DNA from: Thauera terpenica 58Eu
GTDB lineage: Bacteria; Pseudomonadota; Gammaproteobacteria; Burkholderiales; Rhodocyclaceae
DNA length: 64,000 nucleotides
Reading direction: 5' to 3'
Assembly: GCF_000443165.1 (NCBI RefSeq)
Contig: NZ_ATJV01000043.1
Span: forward strand, 1 to 64,000
The notes beneath the pieces are model-generated. The model ran no database searches. It saw only the letters and a program-made list of their open reading frames with translations, and was not told the origin of the DNA. Both the position numbers and the translations under genes were made by a program. Positions 55,592-64,000 of the stretch are shown here, in pieces; the stretch's first letter is position 1, and each line of letters opens with the position of its first letter.

Positions 55592-56923
55592 TCAGAAGGA
55601 CTCATCCTCGCGCAGAAAGCGCCACTCCCCCAGAGGCAGGTCACCGAGCTTGATCCGGCCGATGCGCACGCGCTTGAGACCCACCACTTTCAGGCCCACG
55701 AGCTCGCACATGCGGCGAATCTGGCGCTTGCGGCCTTCACGCAATTCAAAGCGCAGCTGATCATCATTGATCCACTCCACCTTGGCCGGTCGCAAGCGCA
55801 CGCCATCGAGCTCGAGGCCGTGATTGAGCAGCGCCAGGCCCTCGGCGTCGAGTTGGCCCTCGACGCGCACCAGGTACTCCTTGTCCACCTTTGAGTCCTC
55901 ACCGATCAGGCGGCGCGCGATGCGCCCATCCTGGGTCAGAACCAGCAGTCCGGTGGAGTCGATGTCGAGCCGGCCCGCAGGAGCCAGATTCATGAGATGG
56001 CTGCCATGAAAACGCTGCGCGCTTTCACGGTCGAACTGGTTGTCTGCGCCGATCAGGCTGGCCGCGGGGGTGTAACCTGGCTCGGGCTGGCCCGATACAT
56101 AGCCCACCGGCTTGTGCAGCAGGATGGTCACGCGCTGGCCCTGGGTGCGAGCCGCTTCCGGCGCCAGATCAATGCGCGCGTCGGGATCGATGCGGATGCC
56201 AAGCGCGGACACGCGCTTGCCGTCGACGAAAACCCAGCCGCGCTCGATGAATTCATCAGCCTCCCGGCGCGAACAGATTCCACGCTCGGCCATGATCTTG
56301 GACAGCCGCACCCCACTGGGAGGCTCGGCTGCCGCTGCGCCAGAAACCGGGAGCGAAGCGGAGGCTGCGGCGATGGAGCGCACAGAGTCCGCCCCGGCGT
56401 CGGCGCGATTCTCATACGCCCGCCGATGCGCACTCGCGTCGGCATTGTCCGCTGCGCCGCGCACGCGGCCAGGGCGCTCGGAGCGCTCGCCTGCATCACC
56501 GGCCGCGCGTGGCCCCTTGACCGGGCTGCGCCCACGGCTTGCCGGCGTGCGCTCATTGGTGGGGCCTTCGCCGCGCCTGGGTTGATTCGTGTGGCCTTCG
56601 CCGCGCCGGGCTGGATTCGTGGCGCCTTCTCCGCGGCTCACCTGTGAGCGCGGACGCTCTAGCGGCCGCTCGGAGGGACGTCCGCTCGTGCGCTCGCGGC
56701 CACGCTCGCCACCCGTGCGATCGCCACGGGGGCGCTCGACGCCATCGGCCTCAGCTTTCCTGCGCTGATCATTGCTGCGCTCCTCGCTCTGGGGCGTCCT
56801 CGCCGGCGCGCCGACCGCAGGCACTTCGGCCTCGGCCTCAGCAGCGGCTGGCTTGCGCACCTTGAGCGTGCCGGAAATGAGTGAAGGTGCAGGCTGGGGG
56901 GGACTCTTGCGAACGGTGCTCAC
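55592..56923 (-). CDS. rluB: RluB-type 23S rRNA pseudouridine synthase with repetitive N-terminal extension
   Basis: The 443-residue protein has an S4 RNA-binding domain (about 200-260, [20 protein letters not shown]) and a catalytic domain with the aspartate in [11 protein letters not shown]. RluB modifies a uridine of the 23S peptidyl-transferase region. The first 190 residues are a charged, low-complexity tail rich in R, E, G and P, with three tandem RGEG-x-TN units. A GTG at 56923 with AGAGG upstream is preferred; an ATG 10 codons earlier lacks a ribosome site. Confidence 0.85.
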   Translation of the reverse strand: MSTVRKSPPQPAPSLISGTLKVRKPAAAEAEAEVPAVGAPARTPQSEERSNDQRRKAEADGVERPRGDRTGGERGRERTSGRPSERPLERPRSQVSRGEGATNPARRGEGHTNQPRRGEGPTNERTPASRGRSPVKGPRAAGDAGERSERPGRVRGAADNADASAHRRAYENRADAGADSVRSIAAASASLPVSGAAAAEPPSGVRLSKIMAERGICSRREADEFIERGWVFVDGKRVSALGIRIDPDARIDLAPEAARTQGQRVTILLHKPVGYVSGQPEPGYTPAASLIGADNQFDRESAQRFHGSHLMNLAPAGRLDIDSTGLLVLTQDGRIARRLIGEDSKVDKEYLVRVEGQLDAEGLALLNHGLELDGVRLRPAKVEWINDDQLRFELREGRKRQIRRMCELVGLKVVGLKRVRIGRIKLGDLPLGEWRFLREDESF

Positions 56924-57030
56924 AACGATACCTCTGGCGTCGAACCGACGCACATCAAAGCGGAGGCGCGATTATGCGCCCAAGCGCAGGTGAAAGGCGG
57001 CGAGCGCCGACACACGCCACAATTCAGGCA

Positions 57031-57483
57031 CTACCGCGGGCTTCGCCCGGCGTCGTCGTTGTGCGCTTTCTCTGCGGCTGCGGGATCAGGCCCGTCATCC
57101 ATCACCGCCTTCATCTCGGCCGCGGCGTCATGCGGCGCCTCGAAAGTGCCCCAGCCGTGGCCGTCGGGCCGCGGCAGCTCGCGCACCGGGTCGACGTGAC
57201 GGTGAATGTGCGCCTTGGCGAGGAAGTGGGCGGTGATCGGCGCAGTCAGAAACAGGAACATCGAGATCAGCAACTCGTGCAAGGACAGGTGGCTCTTGAA
57301 CGCCGCAAAATAAAGCATGGACGCCAGCAAGGCGCCACCGACACCGAGTGTGGTGGCCTTGGTCGGGGCGTGCAGGCGGCTCATGAGCTCGGGCAACTTG
57401 ACCATGCCCCACGAGCCGATCAGCGTGAAAACGCCGCCGATGATGATCAGCACGGCAACCAGGATCTCGAACACGAGGTTCAT
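57031..57483 (-). CDS. phaG: Mrp/Pha cation-proton antiporter subunit G
   Basis: The 150-residue membrane protein has three helices, with IGSWGMVKLPELMSRLHAPTKATTLG typical of MnhG/PhaG subunits, and a hydrophilic tail. It is the last gene of the leftward six-gene Mrp operon, 10 bases after phaF. The ATG at 57483 is chosen over an upstream one. Confidence 0.93.
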   Translation of the reverse strand: MNLVFEILVAVLIIIGGVFTLIGSWGMVKLPELMSRLHAPTKATTLGVGGALLASMLYFAAFKSHLSLHELLISMFLFLTAPITAHFLAKAHIHRHVDPVRELPRPDGHGWGTFEAPHDAAAEMKAVMDDGPDPAAAEKAHNDDAGRSPR

Positions 57484-57493
57484 GAGCACAGCC

Positions 57494-57763
57494 TCACTCG
57501 ATGATGTCGCCACGCAGCACGAAGCGACAGAAGGCGACGGTAGACACGAAACCGAACATGGCGAGGATGAGCGCCGCCTCGAAATACACCGGCGTGCCCT
57601 CGTGTATGCCGTAAAAGATGATCAGTGCGATCATGTTGATGACCATGGTGTCGACCGCCAGCACACGATCAATGACACTCGGCCCGTGCACCAGGCGCCA
57701 CAGGTTGAGCAGCAGTGCAAGCGAGGTCGCGCCGAGCGCAAAACTGAGTGCATGGTCGATCAT
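57494..57763 (-). CDS. phaF: Mrp/Pha cation-proton antiporter subunit F
   Basis: The 89-residue protein has three membrane helices with the conserved GPSVIDRVLAVDTMVINMIAL motif containing the buried aspartates. It overlaps phaE by four bases (ATGA). Confidence 0.93.
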   Translation of the reverse strand: MIDHALSFALGATSLALLLNLWRLVHGPSVIDRVLAVDTMVINMIALIIFYGIHEGTPVYFEAALILAMFGFVSTVAFCRFVLRGDIIE

Positions 57764-58284
57764 TCGAAGATCTCCTTCAGCCTGGCCTCATAGCGCGTCT
57801 TGATCTCGCGCACGATCTGCTCCGTATCCGGCGCATCGAGGCAATGCACCAGCAGGTATCTGCCATCGGCCGACAGATCGCAGCTCACCGTGCCCGGGGT
57901 CATCGTCACCGTGCCTGCCAGCACGGTGATCGCCTCCGGGCTGGAGAGCTCGAGCGGCACGCTCACCCAGCGCGTGCGCAGCTCGCTCGCACGGCGGAAC
58001 AGGATCAGACGCGCAACGTCGATGTTGGCGAGCACGATATCGCCGATCACCATCACGCTGTAACGCAGCACCGCGACCCAGCTCTTCACCCGCAGCCGCT
58101 TCGGCCACAGCCCACTGGTCCACAAGGGAATGCCCAGGCCCAGCACCAGCCCAAGCAGCAGGTTGCCAAGATCCAAGCTGTTCTGCAGCAACAGCCACAC
58201 CAGCACCAGTGAAGCGCTCAACAAGGGATGAGGCAGCCAGCCCCTCTTGTCGGCGGCGGACGCAGTTGCCCTATCGCTCATCAC
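57760..58284 (-). CDS. phaE: Mrp/Pha cation-proton antiporter subunit E
   Basis: The 174-residue protein has two or three membrane helices and a cytoplasmic domain with VTMTPGTVSCDLSADGRYL, the MnhE hallmark. It overlaps phaD by four bases. Confidence 0.93.
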   Translation of the reverse strand: MMSDRATASAADKRGWLPHPLLSASLVLVWLLLQNSLDLGNLLLGLVLGLGIPLWTSGLWPKRLRVKSWVAVLRYSVMVIGDIVLANIDVARLILFRRASELRTRWVSVPLELSSPEAITVLAGTVTMTPGTVSCDLSADGRYLLVHCLDAPDTEQIVREIKTRYEARLKEIFE

Positions 58285-59804
58285 TCGTTCCCCCCTGCGG
58301 CACCCAGCACCGCATCGATGTAGTGTGAGGGCTGGTAGAGCTGGGCAGCGGCTTCATCCAGCCACAGGGTGATTGGCCCCGCAAACACGGTCAGCAGCAC
58401 CAGACTCGCGAGCAGCACGCCAATCGCCACCAGCGGCAGCGGCGCCCCGGGTGCACACAGCGGGCGAAAGTCCGCGCTCACGGTTTCTTTCCAGAATACG
58501 GTGCTGCCCGCACGTGCGAAGCCGACCAGGGCCAGCAGCGAGGTTGACAGCACGAGAGCCCAGATCCACAGCATGCTCGCTGAATCGCGTGCGGCATCGA
58601 GCACCAGCAGCTTGCCGATGAAGCCCGACAGCGGTGGCAGACCACACAGCGCAATCGCATTGACGAAGAACAGCGCCGCCAACAGGCTGCGAGACTCGAA
58701 TTGCCGCCCCACGATCAGCGCCTCGCCGGCGCTCTTGCGCCGCAGACCGACCTGCTCGGCGATCAGGAACAGCGCCGCCACTGCCAGGGTTGAATGCAGC
58801 ATGTAGTAGAGCGCGGCCGACGTCGCCTGTGCAGAAAACAGGCCCACCGCGATCAGCAGCGTACCCATGGAGCCGATCACGGCGAAGCTTGCGAGTTGGC
58901 TCAGGCTGCGCGCGGCCAGCACGCCAATCATGCCCAGAGCCAGGGTCAACATGGCGGCTGGCAACAGCCACTGCGCCGCGAGCAAGGCCGACGCGCCCGC
59001 CTCCGGACCGAAGGCGAGGACGTACAGGCGCAGGATGGAGTAGGCCCCGACCTTGGTCATGATCGCGAACAATGCCGCCACCACGGCGCTGGTACTGCCA
59101 TACGTTCCCGGCAGCCAGAAATGCACGGGCACCAGGGCGGCCTTGACGCCAAACACCAGTAGCAGCAAGAGCGCACCGGCATGGAGCAGGGCGCGATCAC
59201 CAGCCGCGACCTCGGGCACCTTCACCGCGAGATCGGCCATGTTGAGCGTGCCGGTGACGCTGTAGATCAGGCCCACCGCAATCAGGAACAGGGTGGAGCC
59301 GACGAGGTTCACCACCACGTACTGCACCCCTGCCCTCACCCGCTGTGCGCCTCCCCCATGCACCATGAGGCCGTAAGAGGCGATCAGCAGCACTTCGAAG
59401 AACACGAACAGATTGAAGAAGTCGCCGGTGAGGAAGGCCCCATTGATCCCCATCACCTGGAACTGCCACAGGGCATGGAAATGACGCCCGCGGCCGTCGC
59501 TATCGCCGACCGCATAGAGCAGCACCACCAGCGACAGCAGCGCAGCCAGCATCAGCATCAGCGCCGACAGGCGATCGAGCACGAGCACGATGCCAAATGG
59601 CGCGGGCCAGTCGCCCAGCGCATAGACCTGCGCCACGCTGCTGTCGCTGGCCGACAACAGCAGGCCCAGCGCCAGCCCCAGCGCCAGCACCGCCGTCCCC
59701 AGCGACAGCGCGCGCGCCAGCCCCAGGTCGTAACGTGCAGCCAGCACGAGCACGGGCGCGACGATCGCCGGCAACAGGATGGGGAGGATGATCCAGTGGT
59801 TCAT
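58281..59804 (-). CDS. phaD: Mrp/Pha cation-proton antiporter subunit D
   Basis: The 507-residue protein is NuoN/NuoM-like with about 14 helices. FEVLLIASYGLMVHGG and LVPVHFWLPGTYG carry the proton-channel glutamate and the lysine/histidine region shared with complex I antiporter subunits. It overlaps phaC by four bases. Confidence 0.94.
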   Translation of the reverse strand: MNHWIILPILLPAIVAPVLVLAARYDLGLARALSLGTAVLALGLALGLLLSASDSSVAQVYALGDWPAPFGIVLVLDRLSALMLMLAALLSLVVLLYAVGDSDGRGRHFHALWQFQVMGINGAFLTGDFFNLFVFFEVLLIASYGLMVHGGGAQRVRAGVQYVVVNLVGSTLFLIAVGLIYSVTGTLNMADLAVKVPEVAAGDRALLHAGALLLLLVFGVKAALVPVHFWLPGTYGSTSAVVAALFAIMTKVGAYSILRLYVLAFGPEAGASALLAAQWLLPAAMLTLALGMIGVLAARSLSQLASFAVIGSMGTLLIAVGLFSAQATSAALYYMLHSTLAVAALFLIAEQVGLRRKSAGEALIVGRQFESRSLLAALFFVNAIALCGLPPLSGFIGKLLVLDAARDSASMLWIWALVLSTSLLALVGFARAGSTVFWKETVSADFRPLCAPGAPLPLVAIGVLLASLVLLTVFAGPITLWLDEAAAQLYQPSHYIDAVLGAAGGNE

Positions 59805-60196
59805 TGGCTTGCCTCGCGCGCTGAGGACGCAGCGGTTCGCGGTGCTGAGCCGCCCAGCTCGTCCTCAGTGGGCTGTACCAGGACGTCCACGCCATCGTCG
59901 CCGCTCTCGATGAAGCTGCGCAGGGACATCACCACCAACACCGCCGTCATGCCAAAGGAAATGACGATCGCAGTCAGCACCAGCGCCTGCGGCAAGGGGT
60001 CGGTGTAGCCGCGCGCGAGCGCATCCACCACCGGCGGCCGGTTCACCGCAAGACGCCCCATGGCAAACAGGAACACGTTGGTGGCGTAGGACAGCAACGC
60101 AAGACCCAGCACCACGGGAAAGGTGCGCGCGCGCAAGAGCAGATAGACGCCAGTGGCGGTCATCACGCCGATCGCACTGGCAAGCAGGAATTCCAT
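59801..60196 (-). CDS. phaC: Mrp/Pha cation-proton antiporter subunit C
   Basis: The 131-residue protein is NuoK-like with three helices; DPLPQALVLTAIVISFGMTA is the conserved central segment. The ATG at 60196 lies one base from the phaAB stop. A charged tail follows the last helix. Confidence 0.92.
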   Translation of the reverse strand: MEFLLASAIGVMTATGVYLLLRARTFPVVLGLALLSYATNVFLFAMGRLAVNRPPVVDALARGYTDPLPQALVLTAIVISFGMTAVLVVMSLRSFIESGDDGVDVLVQPTEDELGGSAPRTAASSAREASQ

Positions 60197-60197
60197 G

Positions 60198-63047
60198 TCA
60201 GCCTTGTCCGGAGTGGGATTGCAGCGAGGGATCGATATCCATGGGCTCGGCATTCACGGGCAGATATTCGGCACGCCGCGCGATGCGCGAGAGATTGGCA
60301 AGCGCCAGCATCGTCGCCCCCACGACCACCAGAAACACCCCGGTGTCGAAGAACATCGCCGACGCAACATGCACCTCACCCAGCAGCGGCAGCGACAGAT
60401 GCCACACCGTGCTGGTGAGGAAGGGATAGCCGGCAACCCAGGCCCCCAGGCCGGTCAGCGCGGCCACCAATACCCCGCTGCCGATGAGGCCGTGGTAGTC
60501 GATTTTCATGCGCTGCGCTGCCCAGCTGAAACCGCTCGCCATGTACTGCACGATGAGCGCAATCGCCACCAGCAGTCCGGCGATGAAGCCGCCGCCCGGC
60601 ACGTTGTGGCCGCGCAGGAAAATGAACACGCCCACCACCAACGCCAGCGGCAGCCCCACGCGCGTGGCCACCACCAGCATCATCGGATGGCGATCCGCGG
60701 AGCGTGCCTGATCCGGCACCCACGCCACCAGCTTGCGCTGCACCGCGCCGCGCATCACGCCATCGAGCAGCGCATAGATGGTGAGTGCAGCGATGCCGAG
60801 CACGATGATCTCGCCAAAAGTATCGAAGCCGCGGAAGTCGACGAGGATGACGTTGACCACGTTGGTGCCACCGCCGCCAGGCACGGACTGCTCGAGGTAG
60901 TAGCCCGACAGGGTCTCGAAGTCTCGCGTGAGCACCGCCCACGCCAAGCCTCCGATCCCGAGCCCGGACGCCACTGCCAGCGAGCCATCACGCAGGCGCC
61001 TCGCCCCACTGCTCTCGCGCGGCGTGTCCTTGGGCAGAAAGTTCAGCGCCAGCAACATCAGCACGACCGTGACCACCTCGACCGAGATCTGTGTCAAAGC
61101 CAGGTCCGGCGCCGACAGATAAACGAAAGCCACCGACACCACAAGGCCGACAATACCCACCGCAATCAGGCCGACGATACGCTCGTGGTGATGCAGAAGC
61201 ACCGTCAGGCAGCCCCCCACGAGCATCAGCCACACCATCACCGTTGCCAGATTCGCCTCGAGCAAGGGGCGCTGCCCGGCCTCGTGGCTGCCGCCGATAA
61301 AGGCCGAAATCCCCAGCAGCAGTGCGGTGGCGATCATGAACGCCAGATAACGCGGCAGCGCACCGTTATGCAGACCTTGGGTGATCGCTTGCGCCAGTTC
61401 GACGGCAAAGGAGATCGTGGAGCGAAACATCAGGCGCGCTTCAGGATGTGGTCCGGCAGCCCATATCGCCCGCACGCGCGGGTAGGCCTTCAGCATGAAG
61501 AAGCCGCAAACGACGGCAATCGCACTCAGCCCGAGCGCCGGGGTGAAGCCATGCCAGAGCGCGAGGTGGTAATCCATCACCTCGCCCCCGGTCACCACCC
61601 GCGACACACTCGCCACCAGCGGGCCGGCGACGGGATCGGGGAAAAGGCCGATCAGCACCACGAGCACCACCAACAGCGCCGGCGGCAGCCACATGCCGAG
61701 CGGCGGGTCGTGCGGCGTGTGCGGCAGCTCGCTGCGCGTCCTGCCGAAAAACACATGTCCGACGTAACGCAGCGCATAGGCAACCGAGAAGCACGCGGCC
61801 AGGGTCGCCATCGCCGCCACCACCCAGTCCGAGCCCAGCCATGCGGTCGACACGGCCTCGTGCAGCATCATTTCCTTGGACAGAAAACCGTTCAGGGGCG
61901 GCAGGCCCGCCATCGATGCCGCCGCCACCATGGCCAGGGTGGCGGTGATCGGCATCACCTGCAGCAAGCCGCCCAGGTGCGGAATGTGGCGGGTGCCGGT
62001 CTCGTGATCGACGATGCCGGCATTCATGAACAAGGCCGCCTTGAAGATGGCGTGATTGAGGATGTGGAACACCGCTGCAACCGCCGCCAGCGGCGTGCCG
62101 AACCCGAGCAACATGGTCACCAGCCCGAGATGGCTGACGGTGGAAAAAGCCAGCAAGCCCTTCAGGTCATCCTTGAACAGGGCAATCACGGCGCCAAGCA
62201 GCATGGTCACCAGGCCGGTGGTGGCGACGATGTAGAACCACTCCGGCGTGCCCGCCAGCACGGGCCACATGCGCGCCATCAGGAAGAGGCCTGCCTTCAC
62301 CATGGTCGCCGAGTGCAGGTAGGCCGAAACCGGCGTCGGCGCTGCCATGGCCTGTGGCAGCCAGAAGTGGAAGGGGAACTGCGCGCTCTTGGTGAAGCAG
62401 CCGATCAGGATCAGCACCAGCGCGGGCAGGTAGAGGGGCGAGGCCTGGATCGCCTCGCGCGCCAGCAGGATCTCGGACAGATCGTAGGAACCTGCAATCT
62501 CGCCCAGGATCAGCATGCCGGCGATCATTGCCAGGCCGCCGGCACCGGTCACGGTCAGCGCCATGCGCGCGCCCTGCCGGCCTTCGGGCAGGTGCTTCCA
62601 GTAACCGATGAGCAAAAAGGACGACAGGCTGGTGAGCTCCCAGAACACGAGCAACAACAGGATGTTGTCCGACAGCACGATGCCCAGCATTGCGCCCTGG
62701 AAAAGCAGCAGATAGGCGTAAAAGCTGCCCATCGGATCGTCTTTTGCCAGATAGAAGCGCGCGTAGACGATGATCAGCAAACCAATGCCCAGGATCAGCC
62801 CGGCGAAGAAGAAGCCCAGGCCGTCGAGCATGAAATTGGCATTGAGACCGAGCCCCGGCAACCATTCCCAGCTCGCGTGCACCACTTCGCCATTCAACAC
62901 CGCCGAGCTGTGCGACAAGAGCAGCGCAAGTGCGATCAGACTGAAGCTGAATGTCGTCGTCGCGCAGGCCGTGCGCCCGGCGCGAATCATCAACGCCGGC
63001 AATAGCGCGCCGAGAAAAGGCAGCAGCACGATCAGCAGAAGACTCAT
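60198..63047 (-). CDS. phaAB: Mrp/Pha antiporter fused subunits A and B
   Basis: The 949-residue protein is NuoL-like over about residues 1-770, with FWELTSLSSFLLIGYW and FPFHFWLPQAMAAPTPVSAYLH as proton-channel motifs. It is followed by a MnhB domain (about 795-930) beginning after RKLVAWVP and containing RGHNVPGGGFIAGLL. Fusion of A and B defines the six-gene group-2 Mrp systems. The complex exchanges Na+ or K+ for protons and helps pH and salt tolerance. It is the first gene of the operon. Confidence 0.94.
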   Translation of the reverse strand: MSLLLIVLLPFLGALLPALMIRAGRTACATTTFSFSLIALALLLSHSSAVLNGEVVHASWEWLPGLGLNANFMLDGLGFFFAGLILGIGLLIIVYARFYLAKDDPMGSFYAYLLLFQGAMLGIVLSDNILLLLVFWELTSLSSFLLIGYWKHLPEGRQGARMALTVTGAGGLAMIAGMLILGEIAGSYDLSEILLAREAIQASPLYLPALVLILIGCFTKSAQFPFHFWLPQAMAAPTPVSAYLHSATMVKAGLFLMARMWPVLAGTPEWFYIVATTGLVTMLLGAVIALFKDDLKGLLAFSTVSHLGLVTMLLGFGTPLAAVAAVFHILNHAIFKAALFMNAGIVDHETGTRHIPHLGGLLQVMPITATLAMVAAASMAGLPPLNGFLSKEMMLHEAVSTAWLGSDWVVAAMATLAACFSVAYALRYVGHVFFGRTRSELPHTPHDPPLGMWLPPALLVVLVVLIGLFPDPVAGPLVASVSRVVTGGEVMDYHLALWHGFTPALGLSAIAVVCGFFMLKAYPRVRAIWAAGPHPEARLMFRSTISFAVELAQAITQGLHNGALPRYLAFMIATALLLGISAFIGGSHEAGQRPLLEANLATVMVWLMLVGGCLTVLLHHHERIVGLIAVGIVGLVVSVAFVYLSAPDLALTQISVEVVTVVLMLLALNFLPKDTPRESSGARRLRDGSLAVASGLGIGGLAWAVLTRDFETLSGYYLEQSVPGGGGTNVVNVILVDFRGFDTFGEIIVLGIAALTIYALLDGVMRGAVQRKLVAWVPDQARSADRHPMMLVVATRVGLPLALVVGVFIFLRGHNVPGGGFIAGLLVAIALIVQYMASGFSWAAQRMKIDYHGLIGSGVLVAALTGLGAWVAGYPFLTSTVWHLSLPLLGEVHVASAMFFDTGVFLVVVGATMLALANLSRIARRAEYLPVNAEPMDIDPSLQSHSGQG

Positions 63048-63281
63048 TGAAAATTCCAGGCCTTGCTCATTGGGTCTTGCGCGGGAGTCTTGTGCGCACA
63101 GCGCGCGGCGACAAGCTCAGACGCATACATTACGCCAGCCAGCAAGCGCTGGGTCTGTTGCGGCCAAAGTATATCCGGGCTGGCACATTGCCGCAAAACG
63201 GCACCTCGTTTCATTAGGCGAAATCAGACCGTCCGCGTAAGATTCAAGCTTCGGCATTTCCTGCTCACTTCAAATCTCATC

Positions 63282-64000
63282 GTGCCCGCCAAGAAGATCG
63301 ATCCTGCTCCCGTCGCCGAAGGCAAGAACCCCATTCAGGTCATCGATCGCATGATGAAGCTGCTGGATGTGCTCGCGCAACATCCCGATCCGGTGACCTT
63401 GAAGCAGCTCGCACTGGAGACCGGGCTTCACCCGTCGACCGCGCACCGCATCCTCGGCGCCATGACCCAAAGCGGTTTCGTTGATCGCACCGACGCGGGC
63501 ATCTACCGGCTCGGGATCCGCCTGCTGGAGTTGGGTAGCCTGGTGAAGTCGCGCATCTCCTTGCGTGACACCGCGATGCCGATGATGCTCAAGCTGCACG
63601 CGGCCACCGGCGAGAGCGTCAACCTGGGCATCCGCGCCAACGACGAGATCGTCTATGTGGACCGCACCTCGAGCGGACGCTCCTCGGTGCGCGTGGTGCA
63701 CATTGTCGGCGCACGCGCGCCGCTGCACACGACCGCCACCGGCAAGCTGTTCCTGGTCGAAGACGGCCTTGAGCGCATTCGCGAATATGCTCGCCGCACC
63801 GGCTTGCCGGCGTCCACGCCCGCATCCATCGTCAGCCTGCCAGCACTGGAAAAGGAACTCGATCGCGTGCGCCGTCATGGCGTGAGCTTCGATCTGGACG
63901 AGGTCGAGGCGGGCGTTCGCTGCATCGCCGCCGGCATCCGTGACGACCATGGCAAGCTGATCGCGGGGATTTCGCTGTCCACGCCGTCGGAACGCTTCAA
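63282..64000 (+). CDS. IclR-family transcriptional regulator, cut by the window end
   Basis: At least 239 codons are open to the edge. An N-terminal winged helix (about 18-78, LKQLALETGLHPSTAHRILGAM) precedes the IclR effector domain with VYVDRTSSG and APLHTTATGKLFL. Such regulators bind small aromatic or organic acids and control nearby catabolic genes, which would lie to the right. The start is taken as GTG at 63282, since no better in-frame ATG precedes the helix-turn-helix. Confidence 0.9.
   Translation, partial: MPAKKIDPAPVAEGKNPIQVIDRMMKLLDVLAQHPDPVTLKQLALETGLHPSTAHRILGAMTQSGFVDRTDAGIYRLGIRLLELGSLVKSRISLRDTAMPMMLKLHAATGESVNLGIRANDEIVYVDRTSSGRSSVRVVHIVGARAPLHTTATGKLFLVEDGLERIREYARRTGLPASTPASIVSLPALEKELDRVRRHGVSFDLDEVEAGVRCIAAGIRDDHGKLIAGISLSTPSERF

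Noticed and set aside
60153-63005. A 950-codon open frame on the plus strand opposite phaAB
   Set aside because: The product is His/Gln/Arg-rich with no recognisable domain and mirrors a clearly conserved antiporter gene. Long antisense frames are expected in GC-rich coding DNA.

Overview
The window is high-GC chromosomal DNA from a betaproteobacterium, most likely of the Rhodocyclales/Zoogloeaceae type (Azoarcus/Thauera-like). The taxonomic clues are a circularly permuted two-piece tmRNA with the tag ANDERFAVAA, Kdo transferase and TolC-type outer-membrane genes, pilBCD, and a group-2 Mrp antiporter with fused A and B subunits. This placement is inferred from gene content and style, not from a database search.

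Positions 1-6789 look like the right-hand end of an integrated genomic island. It carries a PglW-type kinase of BREX type 2 (phage growth limitation) defence, preceded by a small Cro/CI-type regulator. Next come decayed mobile DNA (a truncated ISL3 transposase, IS21-like terminal repeats and a beheaded RES-domain toxin gene), a gene-free stretch with repeated TGTGCA motifs, and a 50-base 3' fragment of a tRNA-Met(CAU) gene that ends in CCA and is followed by a terminator. That fragment is the expected scar of integration into a tRNA gene. The intact tRNA, the integrase and any further BREX genes should lie to the left of the window.

Positions 6790-19335 hold an LTA-synthase-like membrane phosphotransferase divergent from a two-component system, the permuted tmRNA gene, a nitronate monooxygenase-like flavoprotein with an extra cysteine cluster, an HD-GYP response regulator, and an uncharacterised four-gene run (luciferase-like oxidoreductase, DUF1214 protein, sulfotransferase, short-chain dehydrogenase). 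Glyoxalase I lies convergent to this run.

Positions 19381-36468 are mostly housekeeping. There is a leftward ffh-EI24-CinA-like-YgjP operon, a CcsA-type cytochrome c assembly gene, pilBCD, FmdB-DUF502-aspS, and a receiver-TPR protein without a phosphorylatable aspartate. A secreted barnase-type RNase with its barstar, a CWC protein, a small heat-shock protein with a sigma-32-like promoter, argB and a UDP-glucuronate epimerase follow. Positions 36591-48884 hold waaA, a pcm-like/rhodanese/tolC operon, a fusion of an adhesin-E-like domain to a degenerate carbonic anhydrase, a TPP riboswitch ahead of thiD and thiC, a zinc alcohol dehydrogenase, an OmpA lipoprotein, and a crcB/mechanosensitive-channel pair.

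Positions 49052-64000 hold glnS followed closely by a MacA/ATPase/two-permease ABC exporter, a small cysteine-rich protein, an rluB-type pseudouridine synthase with a repetitive tail, a six-gene Mrp/Pha cation/proton antiporter operon with overlapping genes, and the start of an IclR-family regulator cut by the window edge. No CRISPR array, rRNA or complete tRNA gene was seen.
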